Below are positions 31,116 to 42,245 of a stretch of DNA of 64,000 nt, piece after piece. This stretch comes from Silene conica (Eukaryota > Streptophyta > Magnoliopsida > Caryophyllales > Caryophyllaceae). Numbering within the stretch: position 1 is the first letter of the stretch; each line of letters starts with the position of its first letter. The DNA lies in the NCBI GenBank assembly GCA_029255685.2, contig CM055316.2, positions 72,617,237 through 72,681,236 of the forward strand. Direction: 5' to 3'. The position numbers and the translations under genes are program-made. The notes under the pieces are model-generated. The model saw only the letters and a list, made by a program, of their open reading frames with translations, made no database searches and had not been told where the DNA came from.

Positions 31116-33005
31116 CTAAACATCAGCGGCCTCCTCCACAGCCTGCCCATCGCCAGAATGCCGAGTAGAAGAGGAGCCCGCCTCAGCAACAGCATCAACA
31201 ATCTGGTCCTGGAGGGCGCCGGCTGGAGCAGGAGACCCTGGAGGAGCGCTTTGTACTTCGGGGGAGCCAGGAATAGGAGAGCGGAGGGATCCATCAGGAT
31301 TGAGATCAGAAAAGTCCGGGAGCACAGGATGAACAGGGAACATCTGCTCCATGAGCTTCCTTTCATCCTCCAAGCTCCACTTAGTATGCTCCCCGGTCCC
31401 GAATTCTTCCATACAGGCTATTCTTGCCTCCAGGGCGGAGAAAGTAGCCATGTCATACAGCAGCTTGGATAGGTTCTTCTTCTTGATCACCACGACTCTC
31501 AGCCGCGCATCCTTCTCAGCTAGGGCCTGGTCCTTCTCTCTACGCAGCTCAGCAAGCGCTTCATCCCTCTTCCTGCCCTGCTCCGCAAGGGCATCCTCCA
31601 ACTCCTTCACCCTTACCTGGCAGTGGGCCAACTCCTCCGACTTCCTCACCCTAAGCCCTCTCTTGGCATCCAACCCGGTCTTGGCCTCCTGAAATGCAGT
31701 CTCAGCCTCGCTGCACCCCATCAGCACCTTTTGGAAGCCCTGAAAAAGGGACCCAGAAGAGATGTCAGTCGACCAAAACAAAGACACAAACAAGCGCAAG
31801 GGAAGGAGGAAAACTCACCGAGAAAATGTCCTTCGCAGCTTGGCGCCACAGCGGCATCACAGGCTGACCCTTCAGCGCTGCCTTGGAGCCAGGATTCAGT
31901 AGGCGGCCCATAGCAGGCCAAGGGTCCTCCTCCAGCTGACAGTTGAAGCCCTCTGGCAGGCGGATGATATCCTTGCTCAGATCCTCAATGATAGGAGCAG
32001 CAGACTTCTTGGCCAGGGCGGTGGAAGTGGAAGCTCTGTGGCGTGTCCTGGAAGAAACTGCAGGAGGAGGAGGACAAAAGGGGGTGACAGAGGGAGACGA
32101 CTCAGCAGGAGCAGGCATAGCGGCCTTTTTAGGGACAGGCAGGGGCTCTCCGGGCTCCAACTTCCTCTTCGATAAAGGCTTGACCGATGAGACCAACATC
32201 ATCTTTCTGCGTTCAGCGAGCAGCTCTGTGGGCGTTTTCTTCGTCTGAGTTGAGCTAGTAGACATCTCTGCAGGCTCCTCTTGGGCAAATAAAGTCTTGA
32301 AACAACGGGAATCGGCGTCTAGCCCAAATAACTTGTTATAGTTCTCGGTAATATTGGGCGAGGGAATCAAGTCTTTCACACCTGCACAGGAAAAGGTGTA
32401 AGGGCGTGAGCAGTAACGAGAACGAAAGACAGAAGGAAGAAACTGCCGGTACCTTTGCTATCGGTAATTGGGTCCTGGAAGATATAATCAGCAGGCGTAG
32501 GGAGCGAGTCCACTCGTACATAGACGAACTGAGTGGACCATCCAGCGTCCTTAGCCTTTTTTGGAAGGATAATGGGAAGGTCGATCTTAGAGTGAGCTCG
32601 AAGGGTGTACTGAGCATCACCCAGGCCCCTGACCGCATAGAAATGGGCCAAATCCCCTAAGGAAATATCAATGGAGTGACGACCGCTTATCATGGAAAGA
32701 GAAAGAAGGATCCTCCATGCATGAGGATTTATTTGCCAAAGGGGAAGTTTCGAATGGCGAAGAAACTCTTGCACCAGAGGAGGAAATGGGAAAGATAAAC
32801 CCAGAGAAAATGGGTACAGGTAAAGGGTAGTCCATCCCGGACAATGCGCATCAGGCGCTTGCCCAGGGCGAGGGACGATCATGTCAACATTTTTATCAAA
32901 GGGAAAGAAATCCCTAACCACAGAAGACTCTATCAAGGCAAAACAGGAATCAACGCGGTATTTGCTATGCAGCAGAGGGCGTTCGGAAAATGTGTTTGAA
33001 GCCAT
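31116..33005 (-). CDS. T antisense gene: three exons, putative gypsy-type transposon domain (PF04195-like)
   Basis: The predicted exons are 33005-32453, 32381-31819 and 31739-31116. The introns of 71 bp (32452-32382) and 79 bp (31818-31740) are GT-AG and have typical ends (AAAG/GTACC ... TGTGCAG; CTCG/GTGAGT ... TTTTTCAG). Joining keeps one frame of 579 residues from a true ATG (MASNTFSERP). Exon 1 (residues of about 15-180) resembles the plant PF04195 family, from FPFPPLVQEFLRHSKLPLW and PHAWRILLSL. Exon 2 is basic and Pro/Ser-rich. Exon 3 has a charged coiled coil at about 400-450 (VRVKELEDALAEQ). Extra antisense ORFs are known in Tat elements; the splice model is my inference. Function is unknown. 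Confidence 0.75.
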
Positions 33006-33168
33006 TAAATATGTGAAAAGAAGAAGCACGAGAGGGTCGTACCTTGACGGAGAAGGAAGGCAGAAGGCGGTTGGCGAGATCAGAAGTTGAAAGAGATTGA
33101 AGAAAGAAAGAGAAAAGGTAAAAAGAAAGAAGATGAAAAGGTAAATGTTAAAGAGGAGTAAAGAGGGG

Positions 33169-33176
33169 TTTAAATA
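33169..33176 (-). promoter_or_regulatory. TATA-like box of the T antisense gene
   Basis: TATTTAAA on the minus strand lies about 165 bp upstream of the ATG at 33005, in a GC-poor segment free of frames. A start about 30 bp downstream would give a leader of about 130 bases. It is placed by motif and position only. Confidence 0.45.
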
Positions 33177-33380
33177 GAGGGGTAAAATTCGAAATTTAAA
33201 AGGAGTGGGGGACAGTTGGCAAGCGGTTGGCGCTCATTAAAGGAGGAGTTCACCAAGACTGCAACACGTCACATTCACGTCCCATCAACTGCCAACCCTA
33301 CCCGATGTTTCTGCAGAAAGTCCGCATCTAAGTCCTAGACCCGATATCTGCAGGAGTTCTTGCACAAACACATTTCTGCA

Positions 33381-33395
33381 AGAACTGGGGGCTAA
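33381..33395 (+). promoter_or_regulatory. Polypurine tract of T
   Basis: AGAACTGGGGGCTAA abuts the TG of the 3' LTR and would prime plus-strand synthesis. It lacks the hairpin seen before this site in the Athila-type elements. Confidence 0.75.
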
Positions 33396-33463
33396 TGTTA
33401 TGCCCCAAAAATGACCATTTTGTAGGCTAACACGTGGCACTACATGATTGGAAGGAAAATACA
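33396..33463 (+). repeat. 3' LTR of T, first 68 bp
   Basis: Identical to the start of the 5' LTR. It is interrupted by element E and resumes at 45288. The E target site ATACA is 33459-33463. Confidence 0.95.
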
Positions 33464-34765
33464 TGATACGTGCCTATTTTATGCATTTCATTTACTCTTT
33501 TGGCACGTATTTTCATTCACTTTCGTGACTTTTTAGTTGCTTTTTCTCCCATATTGTCTACTTTGGTGTTTCTATGTTTTGTACGCAGGAATACGCGGAA
33601 GTAAGCAAAATCAAGCCTTATTTGCCTTTAGGAGGCTGTTTTGGAGCAATAAATTCGGATGGTGCATTCAAATACAATCATCGGGCCAGATAAAACCTGA
33701 GGAATAGAGAAGCGGTCGACCGACCGAGATATCTGGTCGACCGACCGATGTCGAAAAAGTAATCAAGCCCAACTTTCAACGGAAGCCCAAATACGAAGAA
33801 AATAAATCCGTCTCAGTCTGAACCGGTCGACCGACCGAAGAAACTGGTCGACCGACCAGACGCTGTTTTCAAGACTTCCGTTTTCTTTTCTGATTTCCTA
33901 ATCTTGTAATATTTCTTATTTAAGGAGATCAAAACTCTTCTATTAGGTTAAGCAGTTTTTCAGCAAGTTTGTATCTAAGTATTTTTCTTTAAAAGTACTT
34001 TATGTTTGGAGACTCCATTGTGAGAATATTATCAAAAAGCTTTCATCTTTGTTCTTGAGATTTCCTTTCAAGTTGTAAGTTTGTTTTAATTAACTTTTAC
34101 TTTAATCTTGTTATTCATCTTGTTGTTACTTTCTTGTTTTATGTTTTCTCTTTTATTAACTTCTTTAATTATGTTCATCTCTTTAAGTTTCTTGATAATT
34201 GTTATTTCCATAATTAAAAGTATGCATAGCTAATTCTTGTGATTAGGAATTAGGGGAACCATGTAAAGACTTGACTTTGATAGGTTTGATGATTAAATTA
34301 CCAATCCCCCATTGTTGTTGGTGAACTAATCCTTGGGATTGAAAGATTATTAGGATTAGTTTGACAACAACTTTGGGATTGCTCTTGAACGAAAGTTTAG
34401 TGCTTTTGTAGGAACCCTAAGACCGTAAGGATTGGGTAGAATATTGACCTAAAGGTTTATTCTTTGTTCCTTGGGATTGTGTTATTTGATTATTCTTACC
34501 CTTCATTGACTTGTTTTGACCATGGGGAACCAAAGTTCCTAATCTCCCTTTTATCTTATCTTAATTTTCTTGTTAGTTCGCTATTTTAGTTGTTAGTTAA
34601 AATCCCAATTCAAACCTCTTTTTTTTGGTTACTTGCAATAGACTTTAAATTTACAACCATAATTTACCCTGTCTCTCTGTGGTTCGACCCTTGACTTATC
34701 CTATCTGAGTTTAAGCTGAGGTTTTACAAATCTTATCTTTGGCACCCCTCAACGACCAGGTGTCA
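33464..34765 (+). repeat. 5' LTR of element E
   Basis: The LTR starts TGATACGTGCC and ends GGTGTCA. A 9-bp inverted repeat ATACGTGCC/GGCACGTAT lies at the tip. Paired modules at 33714-33746 and 33825-33857 precede a TATA-like TATTTAA at 33917-33923. Confidence 0.96.
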
Positions 34766-34770
34766 AATTT

Positions 34771-34788
34771 TGGCGCCGTTGCCGGGGA
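34771..34788 (+). promoter_or_regulatory. Primer binding site of E (tRNA-Asp)
   Basis: TGGCGCCGTTGCCGGGGA, five bases after the LTR, is the same as in A, B and C. Confidence 0.88.
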
Positions 34789-34928
34789 GACGGTACAATT
34801 TTGTTTGTTAATTTTTAGTTTATTTTTCTTGTCTTAAGGAACTTAGGTTCCTTAAGACCGTTCTTACCTTTTCTTCTAGTGCTGTTTAGAAGACAGGTTT
34901 TTGAGAGGAAGGCTTGAGTACTCTCTTT

Positions 34929-37900
34929 ATGGATTCTATTTATAGCTACTTACAGCCGAAGCCTAAAGATTTACCGAAAGGATTCACCTTGCCTAAACCC
35001 ACCACTGGCACCTTTGAACTTCGCTCGACTCATATCAATTTGGTGGAGCAGAGTCAATTTTCTGGTCTACCTGATGAAGATCCAATAAAGCATGTTACAA
35101 CCTTCACAGATTATTGCTGTTTTATACCCCTACCTGAAGGGGTATCTAGAGATGAGGTGCTGGCAACTCTGTTCTTGTTTTCTTTAAAGGGAGACGCGCA
35201 AGAATGGTACCGGGACCTTAAAAAGACAAGTGAAGGGATTAAAGATTGGACCACCTTGGCTTTGGCCTTTTACAAGAAATACTTCCCTCTTGCAAAAGCT
35301 GAGGACTTGAGAAACCAAATCCGTAACTTTTTACAGGGACCTGACGAAGGATTTTGTGAAGCATGGGATCGATTCAAGAAATTGGTCCGTTCTATCCCTC
35401 ACCATAACCTTCCAGAATGGGACCTGTGTAACTGCTTTTACAACTCTCTTTACGATGACTATAAGATGATTCTTGATGTGGCCGCCAATGGAAGATTCCA
35501 GAACAACACCGATCATATGAAGGGTTGGCAAACCATTGAAGACATGGCGGTACATAGGGATACTTTTAAGGGTTCACGTGGGAATTCAAGAAAGCTGAAT
35601 GTAGAAATGAATAGAGTGATGGCTCTTGAGACAACAGTTGAAGCCCGTTTTGAAAAGCTTGAGGCAACCCAGCTGAAGCTTGAAAGTGCGAACCTTGTTA
35701 CTACGGTCGACAACACGGGAGAAATTGAGAGATTAAGAGCACTTGTTGATGCCTTAACCACGGCGGTTTTTAAGATGCATGAGGCTCACTGCACTTCCAC
35801 AAAGATTTTTACAGAACAATTGATAAACATAGCCAACCAACGAACTAGCTTTCCAACTAGTTCTGAGGGACCCATGGAGACGCTGAACGTCATAAATCTA
35901 AGGAGTGGCCGTATTTGTGAAGAAGCAACTCAAAAGGATGATCCAGCCGGGATTCCAACCGAGGAATCCAATCCCGTCAAAGGAGCAGGAGGTCGACCGA
36001 CCACTGATACCGGTCGACCGACCGCTTCGGTAAGTCGATCGACCACTGTTCCTGACGCGAAATCAGATTCCGAGAAAAGAAAAAAAACAGAGTTTGCAGA
36101 CTCTGGTCGACCGACCGCTGATACTGGTCGACCGACCAGAGCTCCTGGGGAAAGTGCCGTTTTCGCTCCGGAATCGCTGGATCCTTCCGTTATTCAAAGC
36201 CTTACTGAAATTTTACAGCTGAAAGAGCCAAAGGTTACTGATCCTATGGCTAAAGTCACCATTCCTTATCCAGAAAGACTGAAAAATTCAAAGGAGGATA
36301 AGAAGTTTGGTAAGTTCTTGGAGATGGTGAAGAATCTTGAGGTAACCATCCCTTTCACTGACTTAATTACCCAGGTACCTTCTTATGCTAAATTCATGAA
36401 AGATATTTTAAGTCGTAAGAGGAGCTTTCAGGACGACGGTGCTGTTGCTTTTGTGGAGGAATGTTATGTTCTTTCACAAGATAATATAGCACCCAAGTTA
36501 AAGGACCCGGGTAGTTTTTCCATCCCTTGTACCATAGGTAATCATTTAATAGGGAAAGCCCTTTGTGATCTAGGGGCTAGTGTCAGTGTCATACCATATT
36601 CTGTATGTGAAAGACTTGGTTTAGGTAGACTTAAGGTCACCAATATTACTGTACAGATGGCTGATAGATCAACCCAAAGACCATTAGGGGTCTTGGAGGA
36701 TGTCCCAGTAAAAGTGGGAAAGTTCTTTATTCCTGTGGATTTCGTCGTTTTAGACATCGCTGAAGATAGTCGAATACCTATTATTTTAGGCAGACCCTTT
36801 TTACACACAGCTGGGGCTGTGATAGATGTCAAACGCGGGACCATTACCTTAGAAATTGGGGATGACACTATCGAGTTTAGTCTTGCCCATAAGGCAACTA
36901 TTCCTACTGACGATACTTGTTGTTCCATTGATATTGTAGACAGGAATGTTAGCCTTAATTGGAGGGAATCCTTAACCAAGGATCCCTTAGATGATCTAAC
37001 AAATTTGGATAAGTGTGCAGGTAATCCAGCTGATGATGCTGAAGAGCTGGATTTGATAGTAGAAGAGGAAGAGGACTATGAGCTCACTGAAGAAGAGGGT
37101 GAGAAGCTCATGAGCCTAGCCAATACAAGTCTGGTAAACATATGCTATTCTATAGATGCTAATTCTGTCCAGGCAGTTGAGGTAAAAGCACCAGAGCACG
37201 GTTATTCAGGTTTCTTCCAGATTCCCATCCATCCTGATGATCAGAGTAAGACTACTTTTACATGTCCACAGGGTGTTTTTGCCTACCGCAGGATGCCTTT
37301 TGGGTTATGCAATGCTCCTGCTACTTTTCAAAGGTGTATGATGGGTATTTTTTCCGACTTTATAGAAAACATTATGGAAGTATTTATGGATGATTTCTCC
37401 GTTTACGGTAATGCTTTTGATCAATGCTTAGCTAATCTTGATAAAGTTTTGCAACGATGTATTGATGTAAATCTCGTCTTAAACTGGGAAAAGTGTCATT
37501 TTATGGTTACTGAAGGGGTAGTTTTAGGGCATCTAATTTCAGATAAAGGTATACATGTTGATAAAGCAAAGGTGCAGGTGATTGAGCAATTACCCCCTCC
37601 TGTTAATGTCAAAGGGGTGAGAAGTTTCTTAGGACACGCAGGGTTTTACAGGCGTTTTATTAAGGACTTCTCTAAAATTGCTAAACCACTTACACAATTG
37701 CTTCTTAAAGATGCCATCTTTGAGTTTTCTGATGAATGCCTTTTAGCTTTTAACAGGTTGAAGGAAGCTTTGATCTCAGCACCAATTATCCAACCACCAG
37801 ATTGGGATCTCCCTTTCGAGATCATGTGTGATGCTAGTGATTATGCTCTGGGTGCTGTGCTTGGTCAAAGGAAGAATAAGGCTCTTAATGCTATCTACTA

Positions 37901-39554
37901 TGCGAGCCGCACCCTGGATGAGACTCAAGTCAACTACTTTACCACAGAGAAGGAGATGCTAGCTGTCATTTTTGCCTTGGAAAAATTTAGATCTTATTTA
38001 GTAGGTAATAAGGTAATTGTTTATACTGACCATGCAGCTTTAAAAAGTCTTTTTCAAAAGAAAGATTCAAAGCCTAGACTTTTAAGATGGATCCTCCTTC
38101 TCCAAGAGTTTGACATCGAGATCCGGGACAAGAAAGGCGCGGAAAACGTGGTAGCTGACCATTTATCTCGCCTGCAGCTAACTGATGGGGAAGACTCTTT
38201 ACCTATTGATGATTCGTTTCCTGATGAAAGTTTATTTATCATTAATAGTTCAGGTTCTTATCCCCCTCCTTGGTACGCTGATTTTGCTAATTTTGCTGTT
38301 ACAGGTAAAATCCCTCCTGAGTTGTCTTGGCAACAAAAGAAGAGATTTATGTTTGATGCAAGACAGTATTTTTGGGATGACCCTTACGTTTTTAAAGAGT
38401 GCGGAGATGGACTTATCCGGAGATGCGTCCCCCAATGGGAGGTGAAGGACATCTTGGAAGCATGTCACTCTTCTGCTTATGGTGGTCACCACGGTCCATC
38501 TAGGACCGTGGCCAAGGTATTACAGTCTGGTTTTTATTGGCCTACTTTACATGCTGACTGTAGAAATTTTGTAGGTAACTGTGATGCCTGTCAAAGGACT
38601 GGGAACGTATCCAAAAGACATGAGATGCCACAAGTAGGTATTTTAGAGGTAGAGATTTTTGATGTTTGGGGCATTGATTATCAAGGACCTTTTCCCAGTA
38701 GTCAAGGTAACAGGTATATTCTTGTAGCTGTTGATTATGTGTCTAAGTGGGTGGAAGCTATTGCTACTCCCCATTGTGATGCAAAAGCCGTTATTAAGAT
38801 GTTTAAAAAAATCATATTTCCTCGTTTTGGTGTCCCTAGGGTTGTCATAAGTGATGGAGGTATGCATTTTAAGGAGAAACGCTTAGGTGACTTGTTGAAT
38901 AAATTCGGTGTCCAACATCGTAGGGGTTTAGCTTATCACCCTCAGACTAGTGGTCAAGTTGAGATCTCTAATAGAGAACTCAAGGAGACCCTAGCCAAAG
39001 TAGTTTCTAAGTCTAGGAAAGATTGGAGCCTAAAACTTGATGACGTTTTATGGGCCTATAGAACCGCGTTCAAAACTCCAATAGGAATGTCACCATTCAG
39101 ATTAATTTATGGTAAAACTTGTCATTTACCAGTTGAGTTGGAACGCAAGTCTTGGTGGGCTATATGTGATCTTAATTTAGACCCTAATCTTTCCCGTGAG
39201 AAACGTTTATTGCAGCTAAATGAGTTAGAAGAATTCAGGTTGTTATCCTATGACAATGCCAGGATCTACAAAGAGAAAACAAAGCGCTGGCATGACAAGA
39301 GAATCATTAGACGTGATTTTCAGGTAGGTGATAGGGTACTGCTTTTTAATGCTCGTATTCGTCTTTTTCCTGGTAAACTGAAATCCAGGTGGAGCGGACC
39401 CTACACCATCACAGCTGTCTCAAAATTCGGGTCCATAGAATTGGAAACCTCATCTGGTGAGAGGTTCAAAGTCAATGGCCAATATGTGAAGCACTTCCGA
39501 GGAGAAAATGAGTATGTCGGAAAAGTCGAAGTTTCTTACTTTGACCCCTTTTAG
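34929..39554 (+). CDS. pol: Element E gag-pol polyprotein, RT N-terminal half deleted
   Basis: I chose the ATG at 34929 ([10 protein letters not shown]), giving 1541 residues. Gag fills about 10-230 (REWYRDL-like [25 protein letters not shown]). No CCHC knuckle is visible. The GRPT linker is at about 355-403. The protease has [11 protein letters not shown] (D547) and [12 protein letters not shown]. The RT begins abruptly at H757[12 protein letters not shown]: the fingers and the LDG of motif A are absent, while FMDDF (819-823) is intact. RNase H ([12 protein letters not shown]968) and an integrase with HHCC region and D1250, D1309, E1345 (35 residues between the last two) look complete. The RT gap lies near 37191-37200 and is in frame. 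An autonomous Athila would have well over 100 more residues there. Confidence 0.92.
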   Translation: MDSIYSYLQPKPKDLPKGFTLPKPTTGTFELRSTHINLVEQSQFSGLPDEDPIKHVTTFTDYCCFIPLPEGVSRDEVLATLFLFSLKGDAQEWYRDLKKTSEGIKDWTTLALAFYKKYFPLAKAEDLRNQIRNFLQGPDEGFCEAWDRFKKLVRSIPHHNLPEWDLCNCFYNSLYDDYKMILDVAANGRFQNNTDHMKGWQTIEDMAVHRDTFKGSRGNSRKLNVEMNRVMALETTVEARFEKLEATQLKLESANLVTTVDNTGEIERLRALVDALTTAVFKMHEAHCTSTKIFTEQLINIANQRTSFPTSSEGPMETLNVINLRSGRICEEATQKDDPAGIPTEESNPVKGAGGRPTTDTGRPTASVSRSTTVPDAKSDSEKRKKTEFADSGRPTADTGRPTRAPGESAVFAPESLDPSVIQSLTEILQLKEPKVTDPMAKVTIPYPERLKNSKEDKKFGKFLEMVKNLEVTIPFTDLITQVPSYAKFMKDILSRKRSFQDDGAVAFVEECYVLSQDNIAPKLKDPGSFSIPCTIGNHLIGKALCDLGASVSVIPYSVCERLGLGRLKVTNITVQMADRSTQRPLGVLEDVPVKVGKFFIPVDFVVLDIAEDSRIPIILGRPFLHTAGAVIDVKRGTITLEIGDDTIEFSLAHKATIPTDDTCCSIDIVDRNVSLNWRESLTKDPLDDLTNLDKCAGNPADDAEELDLIVEEEEDYELTEEEGEKLMSLANTSLVNICYSIDANSVQAVEVKAPEHGYSGFFQIPIHPDDQSKTTFTCPQGVFAYRRMPFGLCNAPATFQRCMMGIFSDFIENIMEVFMDDFSVYGNAFDQCLANLDKVLQRCIDVNLVLNWEKCHFMVTEGVVLGHLISDKGIHVDKAKVQVIEQLPPPVNVKGVRSFLGHAGFYRRFIKDFSKIAKPLTQLLLKDAIFEFSDECLLAFNRLKEALISAPIIQPPDWDLPFEIMCDASDYALGAVLGQRKNKALNAIYYASRTLDETQVNYFTTEKEMLAVIFALEKFRSYLVGNKVIVYTDHAALKSLFQKKDSKPRLLRWILLLQEFDIEIRDKKGAENVVADHLSRLQLTDGEDSLPIDDSFPDESLFIINSSGSYPPPWYADFANFAVTGKIPPELSWQQKKRFMFDARQYFWDDPYVFKECGDGLIRRCVPQWEVKDILEACHSSAYGGHHGPSRTVAKVLQSGFYWPTLHADCRNFVGNCDACQRTGNVSKRHEMPQVGILEVEIFDVWGIDYQGPFPSSQGNRYILVAVDYVSKWVEAIATPHCDAKAVIKMFKKIIFPRFGVPRVVISDGGMHFKEKRLGDLLNKFGVQHRRGLAYHPQTSGQVEISNRELKETLAKVVSKSRKDWSLKLDDVLWAYRTAFKTPIGMSPFRLIYGKTCHLPVELERKSWWAICDLNLDPNLSREKRLLQLNELEEFRLLSYDNARIYKEKTKRWHDKRIIRRDFQVGDRVLLFNARIRLFPGKLKSRWSGPYTITAVSKFGSIELETSSGERFKVNGQYVKHFRGENEYVGKVEVSYFDPF
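35991..36137 (+). repeat. In-frame GGTCG modules in E gag (one triple, one pair)
   Basis: Boxes start at 35991, 36012 and 36033, the third degenerate (AGTCGATCGACC, read SRST), and at 36105 and 36126. All starts within a group are 21 bp apart. The four intact boxes use the same codons as those in B and C. Confidence 0.92.
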
Positions 39555-39727
39555 ATGCTCCTTAGAAGGTAAAAGGTCGTGCGGGACCTCTTAAACCAGC
39601 GCTAAACGGGAGGCAACCCGTGTTCTAGTCTTAGATTTACGTTTTCTTCTTACTTTTCTGTTTTATCCTCAGGTGGAAATTGGATTCTCTGCAGAAAAAG
39701 AAAAAAATAGGTATTCGTCAGTACCGT

Positions 39728-39860
39728 GGTCGACCGACCAGTTTTTCTGGTCGACCGACCAGACTGACAATTTTTCGTACTTTTTCTGACGGGGTAAGTA
39801 AAACTGCAGAGTAGGTAACAGTACAGTGGTCGATCGACCAGCTTTTCAGGTCGACCGACC
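39728..39860 (+). repeat. Two paired GGTCG modules after E pol
   Basis: 39728-39760 and 39828-39860, each with 12-bp boxes 21 bp apart and different 9-bp spacers (AGTTTTTCT and AGCTTTTCA). One box has an AT centre. Confidence 0.9.
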
Positions 39861-40357
39861 ACAAGCTTTTTTTTTACGGTTTTTCTTGTTGCAAAAAGGG
39901 TGTCACGGTTTGTGTATGTTTCTGAACATAATATTTTTGCTTTGACTCATTCATTCTGCCAACACACCTCTCTCTCTCATAAAACCCTAAAAAAAAAAAA
40001 CTACCTATTCATTCATCTTCTACCTCCTCCATTTTACTTACTTTCTTCATCCTCCATCCTCAAGGTAAGTTTTCCTCCTTTTTCTTTCTCTCTTTTTAGT
40101 TTTTTTTTTACCTTCTTATTTTCGTTTTAGGTAGTTTTAATTCATCTTTGTAAGTTGAATTTTACTCTTAATTCCTTTTTATGCTAGATTGTGTATTTTT
40201 ATGTTGTTTTTCCTCTTCTTCATAAGTTTATATGCTTAGATCTGAGAATTTTGGGTAGTTTTGTGCTAATTAGGATAATTTAATGCTTCCTTAAAAATTT
40301 TGTATGCCTTTTTCCGCGCGAAATTCAACCCGCGAAACCCGACACAATCACTGTTGC

Positions 40358-40703
40358 GGTCGGCCGACCGGAAACGGAGGTCGACCGACCAAAATTTGAA
40401 TTTGAATTTCTGGGTTTTCGTATTCTACAGATCTGGGCTTGTGTTCTGAACTTATGTCGGTCGACCGACCGGTAACTATAGTCGGCCGACCAGAGTCGTT
40501 TTTTTTGAAATTTAATTGTTGCAGTTTTCTGAGTTTTTCTCGTAATTCGGTCGACCGACCTGTTATTGCGGTCGACCGACCGTACCTGTTTTTTTTTCGT
40601 GATTTTTTTTGGGGTTTCTGATTTTTCCAGTGCAGCAGAAAAAAAAAATGTACAGACAGTCTAAGGATGTGGTCGACCGACTGACTCCTGTAGTCGACCG
40701 ACC
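40358..40703 (+). repeat. Four paired GGTCG modules in the putative leader intron of E
   Basis: 40358-40390, 40459-40491, 40549-40581 and 40671-40703 all keep the 21-bp spacing. They are roughly 90-120 bp apart from one another. Confidence 0.9.
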
Positions 40704-40814
40704 ACACCCGTAAAAACCTTCTGTTTTTGCACTTTTTCGAGCCTATTTTAGTTACAGCACTGTTTTCTTGTGCTCATAAGACTTTTATTTTTCATTAAAC
40801 TTTACAGCCCTGCA

Positions 40815-42245
40815 ATGTCTAGCCGTGATCAAGGTGGGAAGCGCGCACGCACTACGGGTGCCAGCACATCTAGAGGACGTGTCTCTAGGACGAGAGGTCT
40901 AGCAGTTCAGGATACGGGTAGTCTACCGGATTACCCTCAGATCACTTTCGACTCTCCAGCCCAGAAGGCCCGATTCCTCCATCTGAGTGACCATTGCGCG
41001 GTAGTGGCGACCCGTTTCCTTTGTGTTGCAGCTCTGCATGCCTTGGGATGCCATGATGAGGTGGTTGCTATGCTCATTGGGACCGGGTTTGCAGGCCTTG
41101 TCTCCATGGACGAGATCACCTACCGCCTTCTTACTCTTGAGTTCTTCTCTTCCTTTACCTTTGATTTAGGGGCTCTTCACCCCGGCTATGATAGTATTTG
41201 TATATCTTTTCGCATGTTTAATGAAACTTATGCTTTAACTTTAACCCAATTTGCTCAAATTTTGGGTCTGTCTTCTGAGGGTCTTACTGATGACCACACG
41301 GGGTCGTATCCTGATATGTGGTCCTGTATTTCTGATTCCAACGATGTGAAGAAGAAAAACAGTACCATCCACCTCCCTACCCCCCGCTATTTCTTGCGTC
41401 TGTTGGCCAACACTGTTTTTGGCCGCAAAGAGTCTCAAAATGTTAATAACATTGAGCTCTCCATCATGTCCGGTTATCTTAACATCGGACGTACGGGTCA
41501 GCAGTCTTATAACACTGCTCTTTTGGTCGCCACTCATTTTCTGTCAGTGGGTGAGGGAACTTCTTTGACCACTATTGTCTGTGGTGGGCTAGTCACCCGA
41601 TTAGCCCGCTATTTTGTACCCCAGTTCCCTCGCCATGAGGATGCAGTCACCCCTCTCTCCCGATACATGGACATGGATTATGTCAGGTCTGTGCGTTGGG
41701 TAAACAGTAGAGGTGCTTGGAAAATAGACACCTATCTTAGTGACCGCATCCCCATCACCACGGCTCCCCCTATGTACCCCCTTTCTATTGTTATTGGGGA
41801 GCCACGACCACTACTCCCGTCTTACCGCCTCCCGCTTAGGGGAGGCACTTCTAGAGGTTTCAGGGCCCCTGCTCCCGGTGGCCACCATGCCACACCTGGG
41901 ACAGGTTACCCATCTGATTTTACTGCTCCTACTAATGTTTATGTTCCTCCTTTTGTTGATGACAGATCTATGCCACAAATGCTGGCGAGTCTTTGCACGC
42001 AGTTCAGCCAAAAACGGTTGGACGACAGTCTCTACCAGTACCCGGTCTACAGGGAGTATGCCACACAGGGTAGGCTCCCGACCGGCCAGTGGACTCACCC
42101 CTCCTGGTACACACCTCTCGCAGGCGGTCGTGACCATGGTGAAGCTTCAGGCTCTGCCTCAGGTGCAGGAGGAGGGTCTGAGGAGGATGGCGATGAGGGA
42201 GAAGATGAGGAGAACGCTGAGCCATTCTACGACTCAGCAGGATAG
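40815..42245 (+). CDS. ATHILA ORF-1 family protein of element E (env-position ORF)
   Basis: The ATG at 40815 (MSSRDQGGKRARTTG) gives 476 residues; the frame upstream of it is part of the putative intron. The N-terminus is basic and Ser/Arg-rich. Residues of about 45-300 resemble the plant ATHILA ORF-1 family (PF03078), from the LTLEFFSSFTFDLG and ICISFRMFNETYALTLTQFAQILGL segments. The C-terminus is Gly/Ser and acidic (EEDGDEGEDEENAE). It occupies the place where an envelope would be, but I see no signal peptide and no convincing membrane segment. Role unknown. It may be expressed from a spliced message using the donor at 40065. Confidence 0.75.
   Translation: MSSRDQGGKRARTTGASTSRGRVSRTRGLAVQDTGSLPDYPQITFDSPAQKARFLHLSDHCAVVATRFLCVAALHALGCHDEVVAMLIGTGFAGLVSMDEITYRLLTLEFFSSFTFDLGALHPGYDSICISFRMFNETYALTLTQFAQILGLSSEGLTDDHTGSYPDMWSCISDSNDVKKKNSTIHLPTPRYFLRLLANTVFGRKESQNVNNIELSIMSGYLNIGRTGQQSYNTALLVATHFLSVGEGTSLTTIVCGGLVTRLARYFVPQFPRHEDAVTPLSRYMDMDYVRSVRWVNSRGAWKIDTYLSDRIPITTAPPMYPLSIVIGEPRPLLPSYRLPLRGGTSRGFRAPAPGGHHATPGTGYPSDFTAPTNVYVPPFVDDRSMPQMLASLCTQFSQKRLDDSLYQYPVYREYATQGRLPTGQWTHPSWYTPLAGGRDHGEASGSASGAGGGSEEDGDEGEDEENAEPFYDSAG

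Larger units (their letters stand above)
39555..40814 (+). other. E intergenic region with leader-like exon, intron signals and six paired modules
   Basis: Between pol and the second frame lie modules at 39728-39760, 39828-39860, 40358-40390, 40459-40491, 40549-40581 and 40671-40703. The stretch 39940-40064 is CT-rich and resembles a plant 5' leader. It ends in CAAG/GTAAGT (donor at 40065). TTTACAG ends at 40807, just before the second ATG. A 743-bp leader intron is therefore plausible. Confidence 0.6.

Noticed and set aside
40815-42245. Calling the second E frame an envelope protein
   Set aside because: The position fits, but I see no signal peptide, no convincing membrane anchor and no cleavage region; similarity is to the ATHILA ORF-1 family of unknown function.
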